Assembly: GCF_009192745.1 (NCBI RefSeq)
Contig: NZ_VTFV01000002.1
Span: 1,302,001-1,366,000 of the forward strand
Direction: 5' to 3'
DNA from: Arthrobacter citreus
Lineage (GTDB): Bacteria > Actinomycetota > Actinomycetes > Actinomycetales > Micrococcaceae
Length of the DNA stretch: 64,000 nt
A program made the translations under genes and the position numbers. The notes under the pieces were generated by a model that searched no databases, was not told where the DNA came from, and was given only the letters and a program-made list of their open reading frames with translations. Shown here piece after piece: positions 25,336 through 34,248 of this stretch. Positions within the stretch are counted from its first letter, which is position 1; every line of letters starts with the position of its first letter.

Positions 25336-26415
25336 ATGTTTGAGTCCATACAGGGACTGCTGGATGAGCACGCTGAACTCCAGATGCGGCTCTCCGATCC
25401 CGCCGTGCACGCGGACCAGGGCCTGGCCCGCCGGCTGGGACGGCGTTATGCCGAACTGAGCCGTATCGTCGATGCCTACAACTCCTGGCACGGCCTGGAA
25501 GACGACCTCGCTGCCGCCCAGGAAATGGCGGCCGAGGATCCCGAGTTCGCGGCTGAGGTTCCTGTCCTCAAGGACCAGCTGGCCGAAGCCCAGGAAAAGC
25601 TGCGCCGCCTGCTGATTCCGCGTGACCCCAACGACGGCCGCGACGTCATCATCGAGGTCAAGGGCGGTGAAGGCGGCGACGAAGCTGCCCTGTTCGCCGG
25701 CGACCTGCTGCGCATGTACACCCGCTACGCCGAGCACCGCGGCTGGCGGACCGAGATCATTTCCGCTACAGAATCGGACCTTGGCGGTTACAAGGACGTC
25801 TCCATGGCCATCAAGGGTTCCTCCAACGACCCGGCCGAAGGTGTTTACGCCCGCCTGAAGTACGAAGGCGGCGTGCACCGCGTCCAGCGTGTTCCCGTCA
25901 CCGAATCGCAGGGCCGGATCCACACCTCGGCCGCCGGCGTGCTGGTACTGCCCGAAGTGGATGAGCCCGAAGAAGTCGAGATCAGCCAGAACGACCTCAA
26001 GATCGATGTGTACCGGTCTTCCGGCCCCGGCGGCCAGTCCGTGAACACCACAGACTCCGCCGTGCGCATCACCCACCTGCCCACGGGAATCGTGGTGGCA
26101 ATGCAGAACGAGAAATCCCAGCTGCAGAACCGCGAAGCTGCCATGCGTGTGCTCCGTTCCCGGATCCTGGCACACGAGCAGGAAAAGATCGACGCCGCGA
26201 ACTCGGACATCCGCAAGTCGCAGATCCGCACCATGGACCGCTCCGAGCGCATCCGCACCTACAACTACCCGGAAAACCGGATTGTGGACCACCGCACCGG
26301 GTACAAGGCCTACAACCTGGACACCGTTATGAACGGTGACCTGGAAGCCGTTGTCCAGGCAGCCATCGAAATGGATGAGCAGGCCCGCCTGGACGCAATC
26401 GGCGACGAAGCCTAG
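25336..26415 (+). CDS. prfA: Peptide chain release factor 1
   Basis: This 359-residue factor recognises UAA/UAG and triggers peptide release. The GGQ motif lies at 232-234 within [20 protein letters not shown]; its Gln is the residue methylated by PrmC, encoded next door. The N-terminal helical domain and the downstream stretch [12 protein letters not shown] are typical. The ATG at 25336 is preceded by GAAGGAATGG. It is followed after 7 nt by prmC, so enzyme and substrate are cotranscribed. Confidence 0.97.
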   Translation: MFESIQGLLDEHAELQMRLSDPAVHADQGLARRLGRRYAELSRIVDAYNSWHGLEDDLAAAQEMAAEDPEFAAEVPVLKDQLAEAQEKLRRLLIPRDPNDGRDVIIEVKGGEGGDEAALFAGDLLRMYTRYAEHRGWRTEIISATESDLGGYKDVSMAIKGSSNDPAEGVYARLKYEGGVHRVQRVPVTESQGRIHTSAAGVLVLPEVDEPEEVEISQNDLKIDVYRSSGPGGQSVNTTDSAVRITHLPTGIVVAMQNEKSQLQNREAAMRVLRSRILAHEQEKIDAANSDIRKSQIRTMDRSERIRTYNYPENRIVDHRTGYKAYNLDTVMNGDLEAVVQAAIEMDEQARLDAIGDEA

Positions 26416-26422
26416 GCAACGC

Positions 26423-27298
26423 ATGCCCTCCCTGGAGACGGCCCTGCGGAACGCCACTGCGGAACTGGCCGCTGCCGGCGTGCCCAGCCCGCGGGTGGAT
26501 GCGGAGCTGCTGGCTGCGCACCTGCTCGGCGAAAGCGTTGGCAGGGTGAAGGCGCTTGCCTTCACGGATGCCGAAGCTCCCGAAGGCTACCCGGAGCTGG
26601 TTGCCGAACGGACCCGCCGCATTCCGCTGCAGCACCTCACGGGGAAGGCCTACTTCCGCCGCTTGGAACTCTCTGTTGGGCCCGGTGTCTTCGTGCCGCG
26701 CCCGGAGACTGAAACCGTGGCGCAGCTGGCCATCGACCAAGCACTGCTGGTGCCGGCGCCGGCCAGGGTCGCGGACCTTGGCACAGGGTCCGGTGCAATT
26801 GCCGGATCGGTGGCCGCGGAGGTGCCGGGAAGCCAGGTCCTTGCGGTGGAACTGAGTCCGCTGGCCCTCGCCTGGGCCCGCAAGAACCTTGAACCCCTCG
26901 GTGTGCAGGTGCTCGAAGGCGACCTGCGGACGGCGCTGGCCGAACAGGACGGAACGTTCGACGTCGTTGCCTCCAACCCTCCCTACATTCCGGCGGACGC
27001 AGTGCCCAACGAACCCGAGGCAGCGCAGCACGATCCTGCCATGGCGCTGTACGGCGGGGGAGCAGACGGGATGGAGCTTCCCGCCGCTGCCGCGCGCACC
27101 GCCGCGAGGCTCCTGCGCCCGGGCGGATACTTCGTGATGGAGCATGCCGAGGTGCAGGCCGGAACAATTGCCGAACTCCTGGCATCGGATCCCGCATGGC
27201 AGGACATCGCGTCCCATACGGACCTGAACGACCGCCCCCGGGCGACCTCGGCAGTCAGGTCAGCAGCCCCAACCACCCTTCATGACGTGAAAGAATAA
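26423..27298 (+). CDS. prmC: Release factor glutamine methyltransferase
   Basis: This 291-residue SAM-dependent enzyme methylates the Gln of the GGQ motif in RF1/RF2. The N-terminal helical bundle recognises the factor. The methyltransferase domain has motif I DLGTGSG (118-124) and catalytic NPPY (185-188). The ATG at 26423 is chosen because family similarity starts there (PSLETALRNA); the upstream open frame overlaps prfA. tsaC starts 4 nt after the stop. The order prfA-prmC-tsaC matches Rv1299-Rv1301. Confidence 0.95.
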   Translation: MPSLETALRNATAELAAAGVPSPRVDAELLAAHLLGESVGRVKALAFTDAEAPEGYPELVAERTRRIPLQHLTGKAYFRRLELSVGPGVFVPRPETETVAQLAIDQALLVPAPARVADLGTGSGAIAGSVAAEVPGSQVLAVELSPLALAWARKNLEPLGVQVLEGDLRTALAEQDGTFDVVASNPPYIPADAVPNEPEAAQHDPAMALYGGGADGMELPAAAARTAARLLRPGGYFVMEHAEVQAGTIAELLASDPAWQDIASHTDLNDRPRATSAVRSAAPTTLHDVKE

Positions 27299-27302
27299 GC
27301 CC

Positions 27303-28040
27303 GTGACCACCAGCTTTGACTGCTCAGATATTGATACCCGCAGTGCCGGACTAGCGGCCGCACAGCAGGCCATCGCCAACCGGCAGTGCATTGTGCTCCC
27401 CACCGACACCGTGTACGGCATCGGCGCCGATGCCTTCTCGCCCCAGGCGGTGGCAACGCTGCTGGCAGCAAAGGGCCGTGGACGATCAATGCCGCCGCCC
27501 GTCCTGGTGCCCCGGCTGCAGACTATGGACGGACTGGCCGTTGATGTTTCCGACGAGGCCCGTGCCCTGGCTGAAGCCTTCTGGCCGGGAGGGCTCACCT
27601 TGATTTTCCATGCGCAGCCTTCGCTGACCTGGGACCTGGGGGACACCAAGGGCACCGTGGCGCTGCGGATGCCCGACGACGAGATTGCCTTGGACCTCCT
27701 GGCCCTGACCGGACCGATGGCTGTCTCTTCAGCCAACCGCACGGGGCAGCCCGCCGCGCAGACCGCGGCTGAGGCGCAGGCCCAGCTGGCCGAGTCCGTG
27801 GAAGTCTATTTGGAGGCAGGCCCGCGTCCCGCCGAAGGCAGCGAAGGAATTCCGTCGACGATCGTGGACGCTACGGGTTCCGTTCTGCGGGTAGTGCGCG
27901 ACGGCGCGGTCAGCCTGGACGAACTACGGGCCGTGGTCCCCTCAGTGCTGGGGCTGGGCGAAGAGCCTGCTCCCCAGGCTGCCCTTTCCGGCGAGCCTGC
28001 CGACGCCGGCACCGAAACCCAGGCATCACCCCAGTCCTAG
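27303..28040 (+). CDS. tsaC: L-threonylcarbamoyladenylate synthase
   Basis: This 245-residue YrdC/Sua5-family protein makes threonylcarbamoyl-AMP from threonine, bicarbonate and ATP for t6A37 of ANN-decoding tRNAs. Key segments are LPTDTVYGIGADAF, KGRGRSMPPPVLV and the nucleotide-binding MAVSSANRTGQPAA. The YrdC domain fills about 15-205. The remaining 40 residues are an Ala/Pro/Glu-rich tail instead of the Sua5 domain. The GTG start is 4 nt after prmC. Its convergent neighbour is the epimerase, with a strong hairpin between them. Confidence 0.93.
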   Translation: MTTSFDCSDIDTRSAGLAAAQQAIANRQCIVLPTDTVYGIGADAFSPQAVATLLAAKGRGRSMPPPVLVPRLQTMDGLAVDVSDEARALAEAFWPGGLTLIFHAQPSLTWDLGDTKGTVALRMPDDEIALDLLALTGPMAVSSANRTGQPAAQTAAEAQAQLAESVEVYLEAGPRPAEGSEGIPSTIVDATGSVLRVVRDGAVSLDELRAVVPSVLGLGEEPAPQAALSGEPADAGTETQASPQS

Positions 28041-28050
28041 GACCCCGTCC

Positions 28051-28109
28051 GGAGCCGCGGCTCCCCGGGGAACGTGCCGGAAGGCAGCAGTCCGTGAGGG
28101 CTGCTGCCT
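28051..28109. terminator. Hairpins between convergent tsaC and epimerase genes
   Basis: A 12-bp stem (28082-28093 with 28098-28109, one G-T pair, loop GTGA) spans the epimerase stop codon, and a short inverted repeat GGAGCC/GGCTCC lies at 28051-28064. No T-tract follows on either strand. Confidence 0.6.
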
Positions 28110-29079
28110 AGGCGCGCTTCCGGGCCGCTTCGAGGACCTGATGGACCCGCGGAGCGGGTACGTTCCCGGTAGCCTCGGCCCAGCCCGGCTCCTGCCGCTG
28201 GCCAAACCACATCATTTCCACCCGGCGAAGCGTTCCGTGCAGCCGCTCACCGAGCAGCCCCGAAACAAGGTAGCCGGCCCGCAGCGCAGCGCGGCATAGC
28301 CAGACAGGCAGGTGAAGCGGACGGCGTCCGCCGGCCGCGCTCAGCACGGAGGCCACGGTTGCCCCTTCCCACGGCTGCAGGATGACCGGCGGCACGCTGC
28401 CGGAATACCGTCCGGCGGCGAGCACAAAGGCGCACAGGGCATCCACGGAGCTTACCGGGCTGGGGGACTCCCCCCGTCCGGCAACGGAGGACAGGGGAGT
28501 GGAGGCGACGCGGACAAGCGACGCCGTTGTCTGGCGGGACGCGCCCTGGACTGAGGTGGCGCGAAGACTGGTCACCTGGCACGTTCCGGGCGCCCGTGCT
28601 GCCAGTGCGGCCTCACCAAGCGCCTTGGAACGGGAATAGGCAGAAAACGGCTCCACCTGCGGGCTCTCATCCAGCAGCGGACGGTGGCCCTGCACGGCGG
28701 CACTGCTGAGATGGATAAAACGCCTGGCACCGGCGTCGTCCGCGGCATCGGCGATGACCACCGGCAGCAATGCGTTGGCACCACGCAGCTCGGGGGAGTC
28801 GGCACCGGTGGGTGTGGCCAGGCCTGCTGCGTTGATCACGACGTCGACCCCGGCCAGTTCACCGGAAAGGTCCTGCCGGACGTCCCGGAGCGCAGCCGCC
28901 TCAGCAAGAATGCCCGAAGCATCCGAGGACCGGGCGCTAAGCCGGGGAGCCTTCACGAAACGCACGGTAACGCCGGCGCGGGTCAGGGCCTCTTCCAGGG
29001 AGCTGCCGATGAAACCGCTGGCTCCGAGGACAGCCCAGATGGGCTCGGGGGCGTGGCTGGCGGGTGTACTGCTGCTCAA
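28108..29079 (-). CDS. NAD-dependent epimerase/dehydratase family protein
   Basis: This 323-residue protein is an extended short-chain dehydrogenase. It has the Rossmann motif VLGASGFIGSSL near the N-terminus, NAAGLATP after strand 4, a catalytic Ser region (HLSSAAVQG) and YSRSK, which gives the YxxxK pair. The family acts on nucleotide sugars, but the exact substrate is unclear. I place the start at the TTG at 29079, which overlaps the stop of the upstream glycosyltransferase by 4 nt (TTGA); a longer frame to 29166 lies inside that gene. It belongs to a minus-strand polysaccharide operon with the two GT2 genes. Confidence 0.8.
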   Translation of the reverse strand: MSSSTPASHAPEPIWAVLGASGFIGSSLEEALTRAGVTVRFVKAPRLSARSSDASGILAEAAALRDVRQDLSGELAGVDVVINAAGLATPTGADSPELRGANALLPVVIADAADDAGARRFIHLSSAAVQGHRPLLDESPQVEPFSAYSRSKALGEAALAARAPGTCQVTSLRATSVQGASRQTTASLVRVASTPLSSVAGRGESPSPVSSVDALCAFVLAAGRYSGSVPPVILQPWEGATVASVLSAAGGRRPLHLPVWLCRAALRAGYLVSGLLGERLHGTLRRVEMMWFGQRQEPGWAEATGNVPAPRVHQVLEAARKRA

Positions 29080-30104
29080 GGGATAACTGTCCTGCCGGTT
29101 CCGGGATGCGGGGATGCGTCGGGGCCGCCGGGCCTGGTCTCCGCCAGCGGCGGCATAGGCTGCCACCGGGAATCCCTGAGGATGGCCCGGGATTCACGCC
29201 AGCCCCGCCACAGGCTGCCGGCGCCGCGGAGCCGGCGTTCCACGGCCGCGAGCCGCAGAAGTTCCTTGGCTGCCGTGAGGACGGTGCCGGCCGCGAACCC
29301 GGCGCGGTTGAACTGGCCGTGATGGCGCAGGTAGCCGGCAGTGTGCCCCCGGTTCCGCATGGCACAGAAACGGCTGAGGTCGCTCGAGTCATTCAGGTGC
29401 CGGATGCCCAGGTCGATTTGCTTCTGCGGCCGCACCTTGCGGAGTACAAAATCGTTGACGTAGGCGACTTTGTGGTTCCGGGACGCGAGCCAGCCGTAGA
29501 TCTCATCATCTCCGTTGATGAAGTACCGGCGGTCCGGAAGCCCGATCTCGCGCACGGCCGCAGCATTGATGAGCATGCCCTCAAAGCAGCCCACGTTGGT
29601 GTCAAAGGCCGCGCTGTCCCGGAAGACGTTGCCGCGGACGGGCACATGCATGCCCAGCAGCGGAATGAACCTGTGCTGCCAGAAGAACGGATTCCCTGCT
29701 TCGTCATAACGCCTGCCGTGGATGCAGTCGTATGTTCCGGTCCACTTTGCCAGTGCGGCCACGGCACCCGGGAGGGCTTCGACGTCGTCGTCCATCAGCC
29801 AGAGCCATTCGGCGCCCAGATCCAGTGCAGCCTCGATGCCCGCAGCGAAACCGCCTGAACCTCCGGTGTTCTCTGTGAGGGTGCACACCGTCAGCGGCAC
29901 CGGGAACCCGTCTGCAGCGGACTTGAGATAAGCGGCGGTGTCATCGGTGCTGGCGTTGTCCACCACCACAACCAGCTCCGGTGCAGGGTCCAGTGCAGCC
30001 ACGGACTCCAGCAGGCCGCGCAGGTAGCCGGACCTGTTGAAAGTCACGATTACCAGCGCCAGGCCGTCAATTCCCGCTGCCGTCGCTGACACGCTAGAAA
30101 CCAT
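29076..30104 (-). CDS. Family 2 glycosyltransferase
   Basis: This 342-residue GT-A enzyme shows VIVTFNRSGYL at the N-terminus, DNASTDDT for nucleotide binding, NTGGSGGF and the metal-binding DDD motif (WLMDDDVEALPG). INGDDEIYGW is the second acidic motif. It resembles rhamnosyl/galactofuranosyl transferases (COG1216 type). No membrane helix is obvious, so it probably acts on lipid-linked sugars at the inner membrane face. The ATG at 30104 overlaps the upstream GT gene by 11 nt; the epimerase overlaps its 3' end. Donor and acceptor sugars cannot be inferred. Confidence 0.88.
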   Translation of the reverse strand: MVSSVSATAAGIDGLALVIVTFNRSGYLRGLLESVAALDPAPELVVVVDNASTDDTAAYLKSAADGFPVPLTVCTLTENTGGSGGFAAGIEAALDLGAEWLWLMDDDVEALPGAVAALAKWTGTYDCIHGRRYDEAGNPFFWQHRFIPLLGMHVPVRGNVFRDSAAFDTNVGCFEGMLINAAAVREIGLPDRRYFINGDDEIYGWLASRNHKVAYVNDFVLRKVRPQKQIDLGIRHLNDSSDLSRFCAMRNRGHTAGYLRHHGQFNRAGFAAGTVLTAAKELLRLAAVERRLRGAGSLWRGWRESRAILRDSRWQPMPPLAETRPGGPDASPHPGTGRTVIP

Positions 30105-30993
30105 GGTCGGACGGCGGGCCGAACATGCTGCCGCGGAAACCGCCGGCGTAGGCGCGCAGCCAGGACCGGAACCCGCGCAGGTCACGGGTGCGTGCGAAGT
30201 GGACGGGGTAGCCCACCGCGTCCGCAGCGAGGGACCGGACCCGCTTGTACTTGCGCGTAAGGTGACCGCGGTTGCGGTAGAAGAAAAAGCGCTTGAACTC
30301 GGTGTCGGGGACCAGGACATGCAGGCGCCCGCCAAGGATCTCCCGGACCTCGGACCAGGCAGCCGGGTGACTCAGTGCCACCGTGGTCAGGGTGCCGAAG
30401 GGAATGCCCGCCTTGCGAAGCCGAATCATGAAATCCGTCTCATCGCCGCGGATGAAGAGCTTGAGGTCGGGCAGGCCAACGCGGAAGAAAACATCGCGGC
30501 GGATCAGCGCACCGTTGAAGAAGTGGCCCACGCCGGGGATGAATCCGGCCTTGGCGACCTCCGCCCGGTCATGGGTGAGGCGGCCGTCAATGCGGAAGTG
30601 GAAGGAGAGCGTGTCTGGTTTCCCGGGAGCAACCACGAGCGGAAGGATGACGTCCAGCCCGCGTTCGTTGGCGCCGTCGATCAGTGCCTGCAGGCAGCCC
30701 GGGTCTTCCGGATGCGCGTCATCATCCATGATCCAGATCCAGTCCGCACCGGAGGCCATCGCGGTGAGGATAGCGAGGGAGAAACCGCCCGCGCCGCCCA
30801 GGTTCGTCTCCGAACGCACGTAGTTGACGTTGGCCGCGGAAGACTCGGCGATATCCTTGACCGGGCTCTTGCCGGAGTCAACCAGCGCCACGGAAGAGAT
30901 ACCGGCGGACTGTGCGGCAAGGGCCCCGAGAAGGGTCTTGACGTCATCGGGGCGGTCAAATGTCACCGCTGCCACGGCCACTGATTCCGGCAA
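30094..30993 (-). CDS. Family 2 glycosyltransferase
   Basis: This 299-residue GT-A enzyme has AAVTFDRPDDV, NLGGAGGFS and the DDD motif (WIMDDDAHPEDPG), with the later acidic motif RGDETDF. It is clearly homologous to the next gene in the operon, so the two probably add neighbouring sugars of one glycan. The TTG start at 30993 has AAAGGA upstream. It is the first gene of the minus-strand operon and divergent from the membrane dehydratase at 31173; the 179-bp gap holds inverted repeats. Confidence 0.88.
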   Translation of the reverse strand: MPESVAVAAVTFDRPDDVKTLLGALAAQSAGISSVALVDSGKSPVKDIAESSAANVNYVRSETNLGGAGGFSLAILTAMASGADWIWIMDDDAHPEDPGCLQALIDGANERGLDVILPLVVAPGKPDTLSFHFRIDGRLTHDRAEVAKAGFIPGVGHFFNGALIRRDVFFRVGLPDLKLFIRGDETDFMIRLRKAGIPFGTLTTVALSHPAAWSEVREILGGRLHVLVPDTEFKRFFFYRNRGHLTRKYKRVRSLAADAVGYPVHFARTRDLRGFRSWLRAYAGGFRGSMFGPPSDHGF

Positions 30994-31063
30994 GACGATC
31001 CTTTCAAGGCTCCGCCCGAATACCCCGGCGGTGCCGGACGTTCAAGGGGGTGCAGTTAGTATG

Positions 31064-31125
31064 CTGAATAGAATTCAGTCTATTACACCGGATTGGACGC
31101 CCTGCCGTGCCTGCGGCACGGCAGG
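31064..31125. promoter_or_regulatory. Divergent regulatory region with two inverted repeats
   Basis: CTGAATAGAATTCAG (31064-31078) is a perfect 6-bp inverted repeat with a 3-bp centre, operator-like in form. An 11-bp perfect inverted repeat with a TGC loop follows (31101-31111 with 31115-31125). Both lie between the glycosyltransferase operon (minus) and the dehydratase/wecA operon (plus). Confidence 0.4.
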
Positions 31126-31172
31126 ACCGCTTACAACCTAGACACGAACCGGGCGCAGGCCCGCTGAGGACT

Positions 31173-33098
31173 ATGAACGATTCAAGCAGGGACAGAACCA
31201 CCCCGGTCAGGGAAGAGAAGCCGGCGCTCTGGCTCTGGTCCCAATATGTGCTGGACTCACTGGCCTGGGTGGTGGCCATTGTCCTGGCGCTGATCCTGCG
31301 TTACGAGCTGTCCGTCGACGAGATCAACGTGTCCGGCCTGGCTGCGTTCTGCGGCGTGGCCGTGGTGACCCAGCTGGTGGTCGGGTATTCATTTGCCCTC
31401 TACCGCGGGCGGTACAGCTTCGGCAGCTTCCACGAGATGCGCCTGCTGGCGGTGGTCACGATTGTGGTCTCGGCAATCCTGGTCCTGGTCAGTGCGCTCT
31501 TTGGCCTCGCGATCGACATTCCCCGCAGTACCGGCGTGCTGGCGTTCCCCTTCGCCTGCCTCTTCATGGCTGCGATCCGCTACATGAAGCGGATGTATGT
31601 GGAGAGCAAGGCCCGCCCCGGCGAGGAGGCACACCGGACGCTGATTTACGGTGCAGGCTTCCTGGGCAACTCCCTGGTGACGCGGATGATGAACGATCCG
31701 GATTCGCCGTACTTCCCCGTAGGCCTGATCGACGACGATCCTGCCAAGAAGCACCTGCGGCTCGGTACCGTTCCCGTGGTGGGAAAGCTCACGGACCTGC
31801 GTGAGGCAACGCAGCGGACCCGCGCCACCGTGCTCATCATTGCAATCGCCGACGCCGATGCCGCCCAGGTCCGCCAGGTCACCGACCAGGCTGAAGGCCT
31901 GAACCTACGGGTGATGGTGCTTCCGCCGCTTCGGGACATGCTGGCCAAGGGGTCAGGAGCCGGACTGACCGACTTCCGCGAAGTGGCCGTCGAGGACCTT
32001 ATTGGCCGCCGCCCAGTGGACATCCACGTGGACGAGGTAGCCGGCTACCTCAAGGGCAAGAAGGTGCTGGTCACCGGCGCCGGAGGGTCGATCGGTTCCG
32101 AGCTCTGCCGGCAGATCACGGCGTTCGAACCCAGCGAGCTGATCATGGTGGACCGCGATGAGACCGGCCTCCAGCTCACCCAGCTTTCAATAACCGGACA
32201 GGGCCTGCTCAACGGGCGGGACACGGTCCTTGCGGACATCCGCGACGCGCGGGCCCTGGACGAGATTTTTGCCCAGCGCCGCCCCGACGTCGTTTTCCAT
32301 GCTGCGGCGCTCAAGCACGTCTCGCTCCTGGAGCAATACCCGCTGGAGGCATGGAAGACCAATGTCCTTGGCACGGCGAATGTCCTGCGCTCGGCCCAGA
32401 AGGCAGGCGTCAGCCACTTTGTGAACATCTCCACGGACAAGGCAGCGAACCCCACAACCGTCCTGGGGCATTCAAAGCGCGTGGCAGAAAAACTCACTGC
32501 GTGGATGGCGGGGCGCAGCGGACGCCGTTTCGTTTCGGTGCGGTTCGGAAACGTGATCGGCAGCCGGGGGTCCATGCTGCCGCTGTTCACCGAACAGATC
32601 CGCCAGGGCGGGCCGGTAACGGTCACGGATCCTGAGGTTACCCGCTTCTTCATGACCATCCCCGAGGCCTGCCAGCTGGTGATCCAGGCCGGCGCAATCG
32701 GACGCGGGGGAGAGGTGCTCATCCTGGACATGGGCGAGCCGGTGAAGATCCTGGACGTTGCACGCCGCATGATCGCCATGTCCGGAAAGGACATCGAGAT
32801 TGTCTTCACAGGACTCCGGAAGGGCGAAAAGCTCCACGAGATCCTGGTGGGCACGGGAGAAGACGATTCCAGGCCGCTCCACCCCAAGATCTCTCATGCC
32901 TCCGTTGCCGTCCTGGACCCGGAGGACCTGGACGCCGAGGACTGGCTGCGGCGGTGCGGCTTCGGACCGGTGGCCGCTGCGGAGACCGCAGGGGGAGCAG
33001 CCACCGCCCTCTTCCCGCTTCCTGATACGGCGGCCCTGCGACTTGCCGATATCCAGGACGGACCCTCAGCCGGGCAGGGCGATCGGCGGACCGGCTGA
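31173..33098 (+). CDS. Membrane-bound NDP-sugar 4,6-dehydratase/epimerase (CapD/WbpM-like)
   Basis: This 641-residue protein has four N-terminal membrane helices (about 25-140), a first nucleotide-binding domain (about 155-265, IYGAGFLGNSLV) and a second SDR domain with TGAGGSIGSELC (301-312). The family converts UDP-GlcNAc or related sugars to 4-keto-6-deoxy intermediates for surface glycans. Around the catalytic site (STDKAANPTTVLGHSK), the usual Tyr/Met of the Ser-Tyr/Met-Lys triad appears to be replaced by Leu, so the chemistry is uncertain. The ATG at 31173 follows GAGGA. The stop overlaps the wecA-like ATG by 1 nt. Confidence 0.9.
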   Translation: MNDSSRDRTTPVREEKPALWLWSQYVLDSLAWVVAIVLALILRYELSVDEINVSGLAAFCGVAVVTQLVVGYSFALYRGRYSFGSFHEMRLLAVVTIVVSAILVLVSALFGLAIDIPRSTGVLAFPFACLFMAAIRYMKRMYVESKARPGEEAHRTLIYGAGFLGNSLVTRMMNDPDSPYFPVGLIDDDPAKKHLRLGTVPVVGKLTDLREATQRTRATVLIIAIADADAAQVRQVTDQAEGLNLRVMVLPPLRDMLAKGSGAGLTDFREVAVEDLIGRRPVDIHVDEVAGYLKGKKVLVTGAGGSIGSELCRQITAFEPSELIMVDRDETGLQLTQLSITGQGLLNGRDTVLADIRDARALDEIFAQRRPDVVFHAAALKHVSLLEQYPLEAWKTNVLGTANVLRSAQKAGVSHFVNISTDKAANPTTVLGHSKRVAEKLTAWMAGRSGRRFVSVRFGNVIGSRGSMLPLFTEQIRQGGPVTVTDPEVTRFFMTIPEACQLVIQAGAIGRGGEVLILDMGEPVKILDVARRMIAMSGKDIEIVFTGLRKGEKLHEILVGTGEDDSRPLHPKISHASVAVLDPEDLDAEDWLRRCGFGPVAAAETAGGAATALFPLPDTAALRLADIQDGPSAGQGDRRTG

Positions 33099-34102
33099 TG
33101 GCACTTGCCGCTTCGGCAGCAACCGCGTTTCTGGTGAGCCTGCTGCTGCCCTTCGCGTTCATCCCGCTGCTTCGCCGGCTGGGCGTAGTGGATGTGCCCA
33201 ACGAACGTTCCTCCCACACCAAGACCGTCATCAGGGGAGTGGGTGCCACCATCGCGGCCGGAGTGCTGCTCGGGCTTGGAATGGCGCTGCTGACCGGCTA
33301 CGTGGCGGTTGACCGCTCACTGCTCCTCCTGCTGATCGGCATCATCGCTTCGGCAGCACTGCTGGGCTGGGTGGAGGACTTCCGCGGGCTTTCCGTCGTG
33401 GTCCGCTTCGGCCTGCAGCTGGCTATCGGGGCAGCCGGAACGACTGCGCTGGCCGCCGCACTGGGGCAGAGCTTCTGGTGGATCCCCGTGGGAACGCTCG
33501 TCATTGCCGGCTACATCAACGTCGCCAACTTCATGGACGGGGTCAACGGCATCTCCGGCCTGCACGGATTGGCAGTCGGAGTTCTCTATGCCGTGGCCGG
33601 CGTCCTCTCGGACCAGGTTTGGCTCATTGCCGCAGGGGCGGTCATCGCTGCCGCCTTCGCGGCCTTCCTGCCCTGGAACCTGGGCCGCGGGTCGGTTTTC
33701 ATGGGCGACGTCGGCAGCTACCTGCTGGGGTCTGCCATCGCCGGCACCGCCGTGGCAGCCTTCCTGGCCGGCGTCTACGTCGAATACCTGCTGTTCCCGA
33801 TCCTGATCTACCTGCTGGATGCCTTCACGACCCTGGTGCGCAGGATCTGGCGCGGCGAGAGGTGGTATGCCGCCCACCGCCAGCACGTCTACCAGCGGCT
33901 GACAGATGAGGGTTTCAGCCACGTCCAGTCTGCGTCCCTGGTCACCCTCTGCACCGTGCTCATCGGTGTTACCGGCCTTGTTACGGGCGGATCCGGATGG
34001 GGAGTAACGGCTGCCGGAACGGTCTTCGTGACAGCTGTCGCCGGCTTGTATCTGGCGTCGCCGAGGATCGCCGCCCGCCTCCGGCAGCGGGCACGCGCCT
34101 GA
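33098..34102 (+). CDS. wecA: Polyprenyl-phosphate sugar-1-phosphate transferase (WecA/MraY family)
   Basis: This 334-residue polytopic protein of about 10 helices transfers a sugar-1-phosphate (usually GlcNAc-1-P) to a polyprenyl phosphate, starting glycan assembly. Diagnostic loops are VPNERSSHT (33-41), WVEDFRG (91-97, ED where MraY has DD), NFMDGVNG (144-151), FMGDVGS (201-207) and the AHRQHVYQRL loop. The position directly before the atp genes matches rfe (Rv1302) in M. tuberculosis. It is translationally coupled to the dehydratase and probably primes the glycan built by the adjacent transferases. Confidence 0.92.
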   Translation: MALAASAATAFLVSLLLPFAFIPLLRRLGVVDVPNERSSHTKTVIRGVGATIAAGVLLGLGMALLTGYVAVDRSLLLLLIGIIASAALLGWVEDFRGLSVVVRFGLQLAIGAAGTTALAAALGQSFWWIPVGTLVIAGYINVANFMDGVNGISGLHGLAVGVLYAVAGVLSDQVWLIAAGAVIAAAFAAFLPWNLGRGSVFMGDVGSYLLGSAIAGTAVAAFLAGVYVEYLLFPILIYLLDAFTTLVRRIWRGERWYAAHRQHVYQRLTDEGFSHVQSASLVTLCTVLIGVTGLVTGGSGWGVTAAGTVFVTAVAGLYLASPRIAARLRQRARA

Positions 34103-34170
34103 TGCCCAGCCGGGCACCGGGCAGCACCTGCGCCGTTCGCATGGATGTCACGGTGCAGTTCTATGTACTG

Positions 34171-34176
34171 TAGAAT
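34171..34176 (+). promoter_or_regulatory. Candidate -10 box (TAGAAT) of the ATP synthase operon
   Basis: TAGAAT directly preceded by TG lies 72 bp before the atpI-like ATG, in the 146-bp gap after wecA. No good -35 is visible. Confidence 0.35.
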
Positions 34177-34248
34177 TCAAGCGTTGCGACGTACAAAGCT
34201 GCGTCCGCACTATCTTTTTCCCCACAGCACAAGGATGATCCTGCAGCC

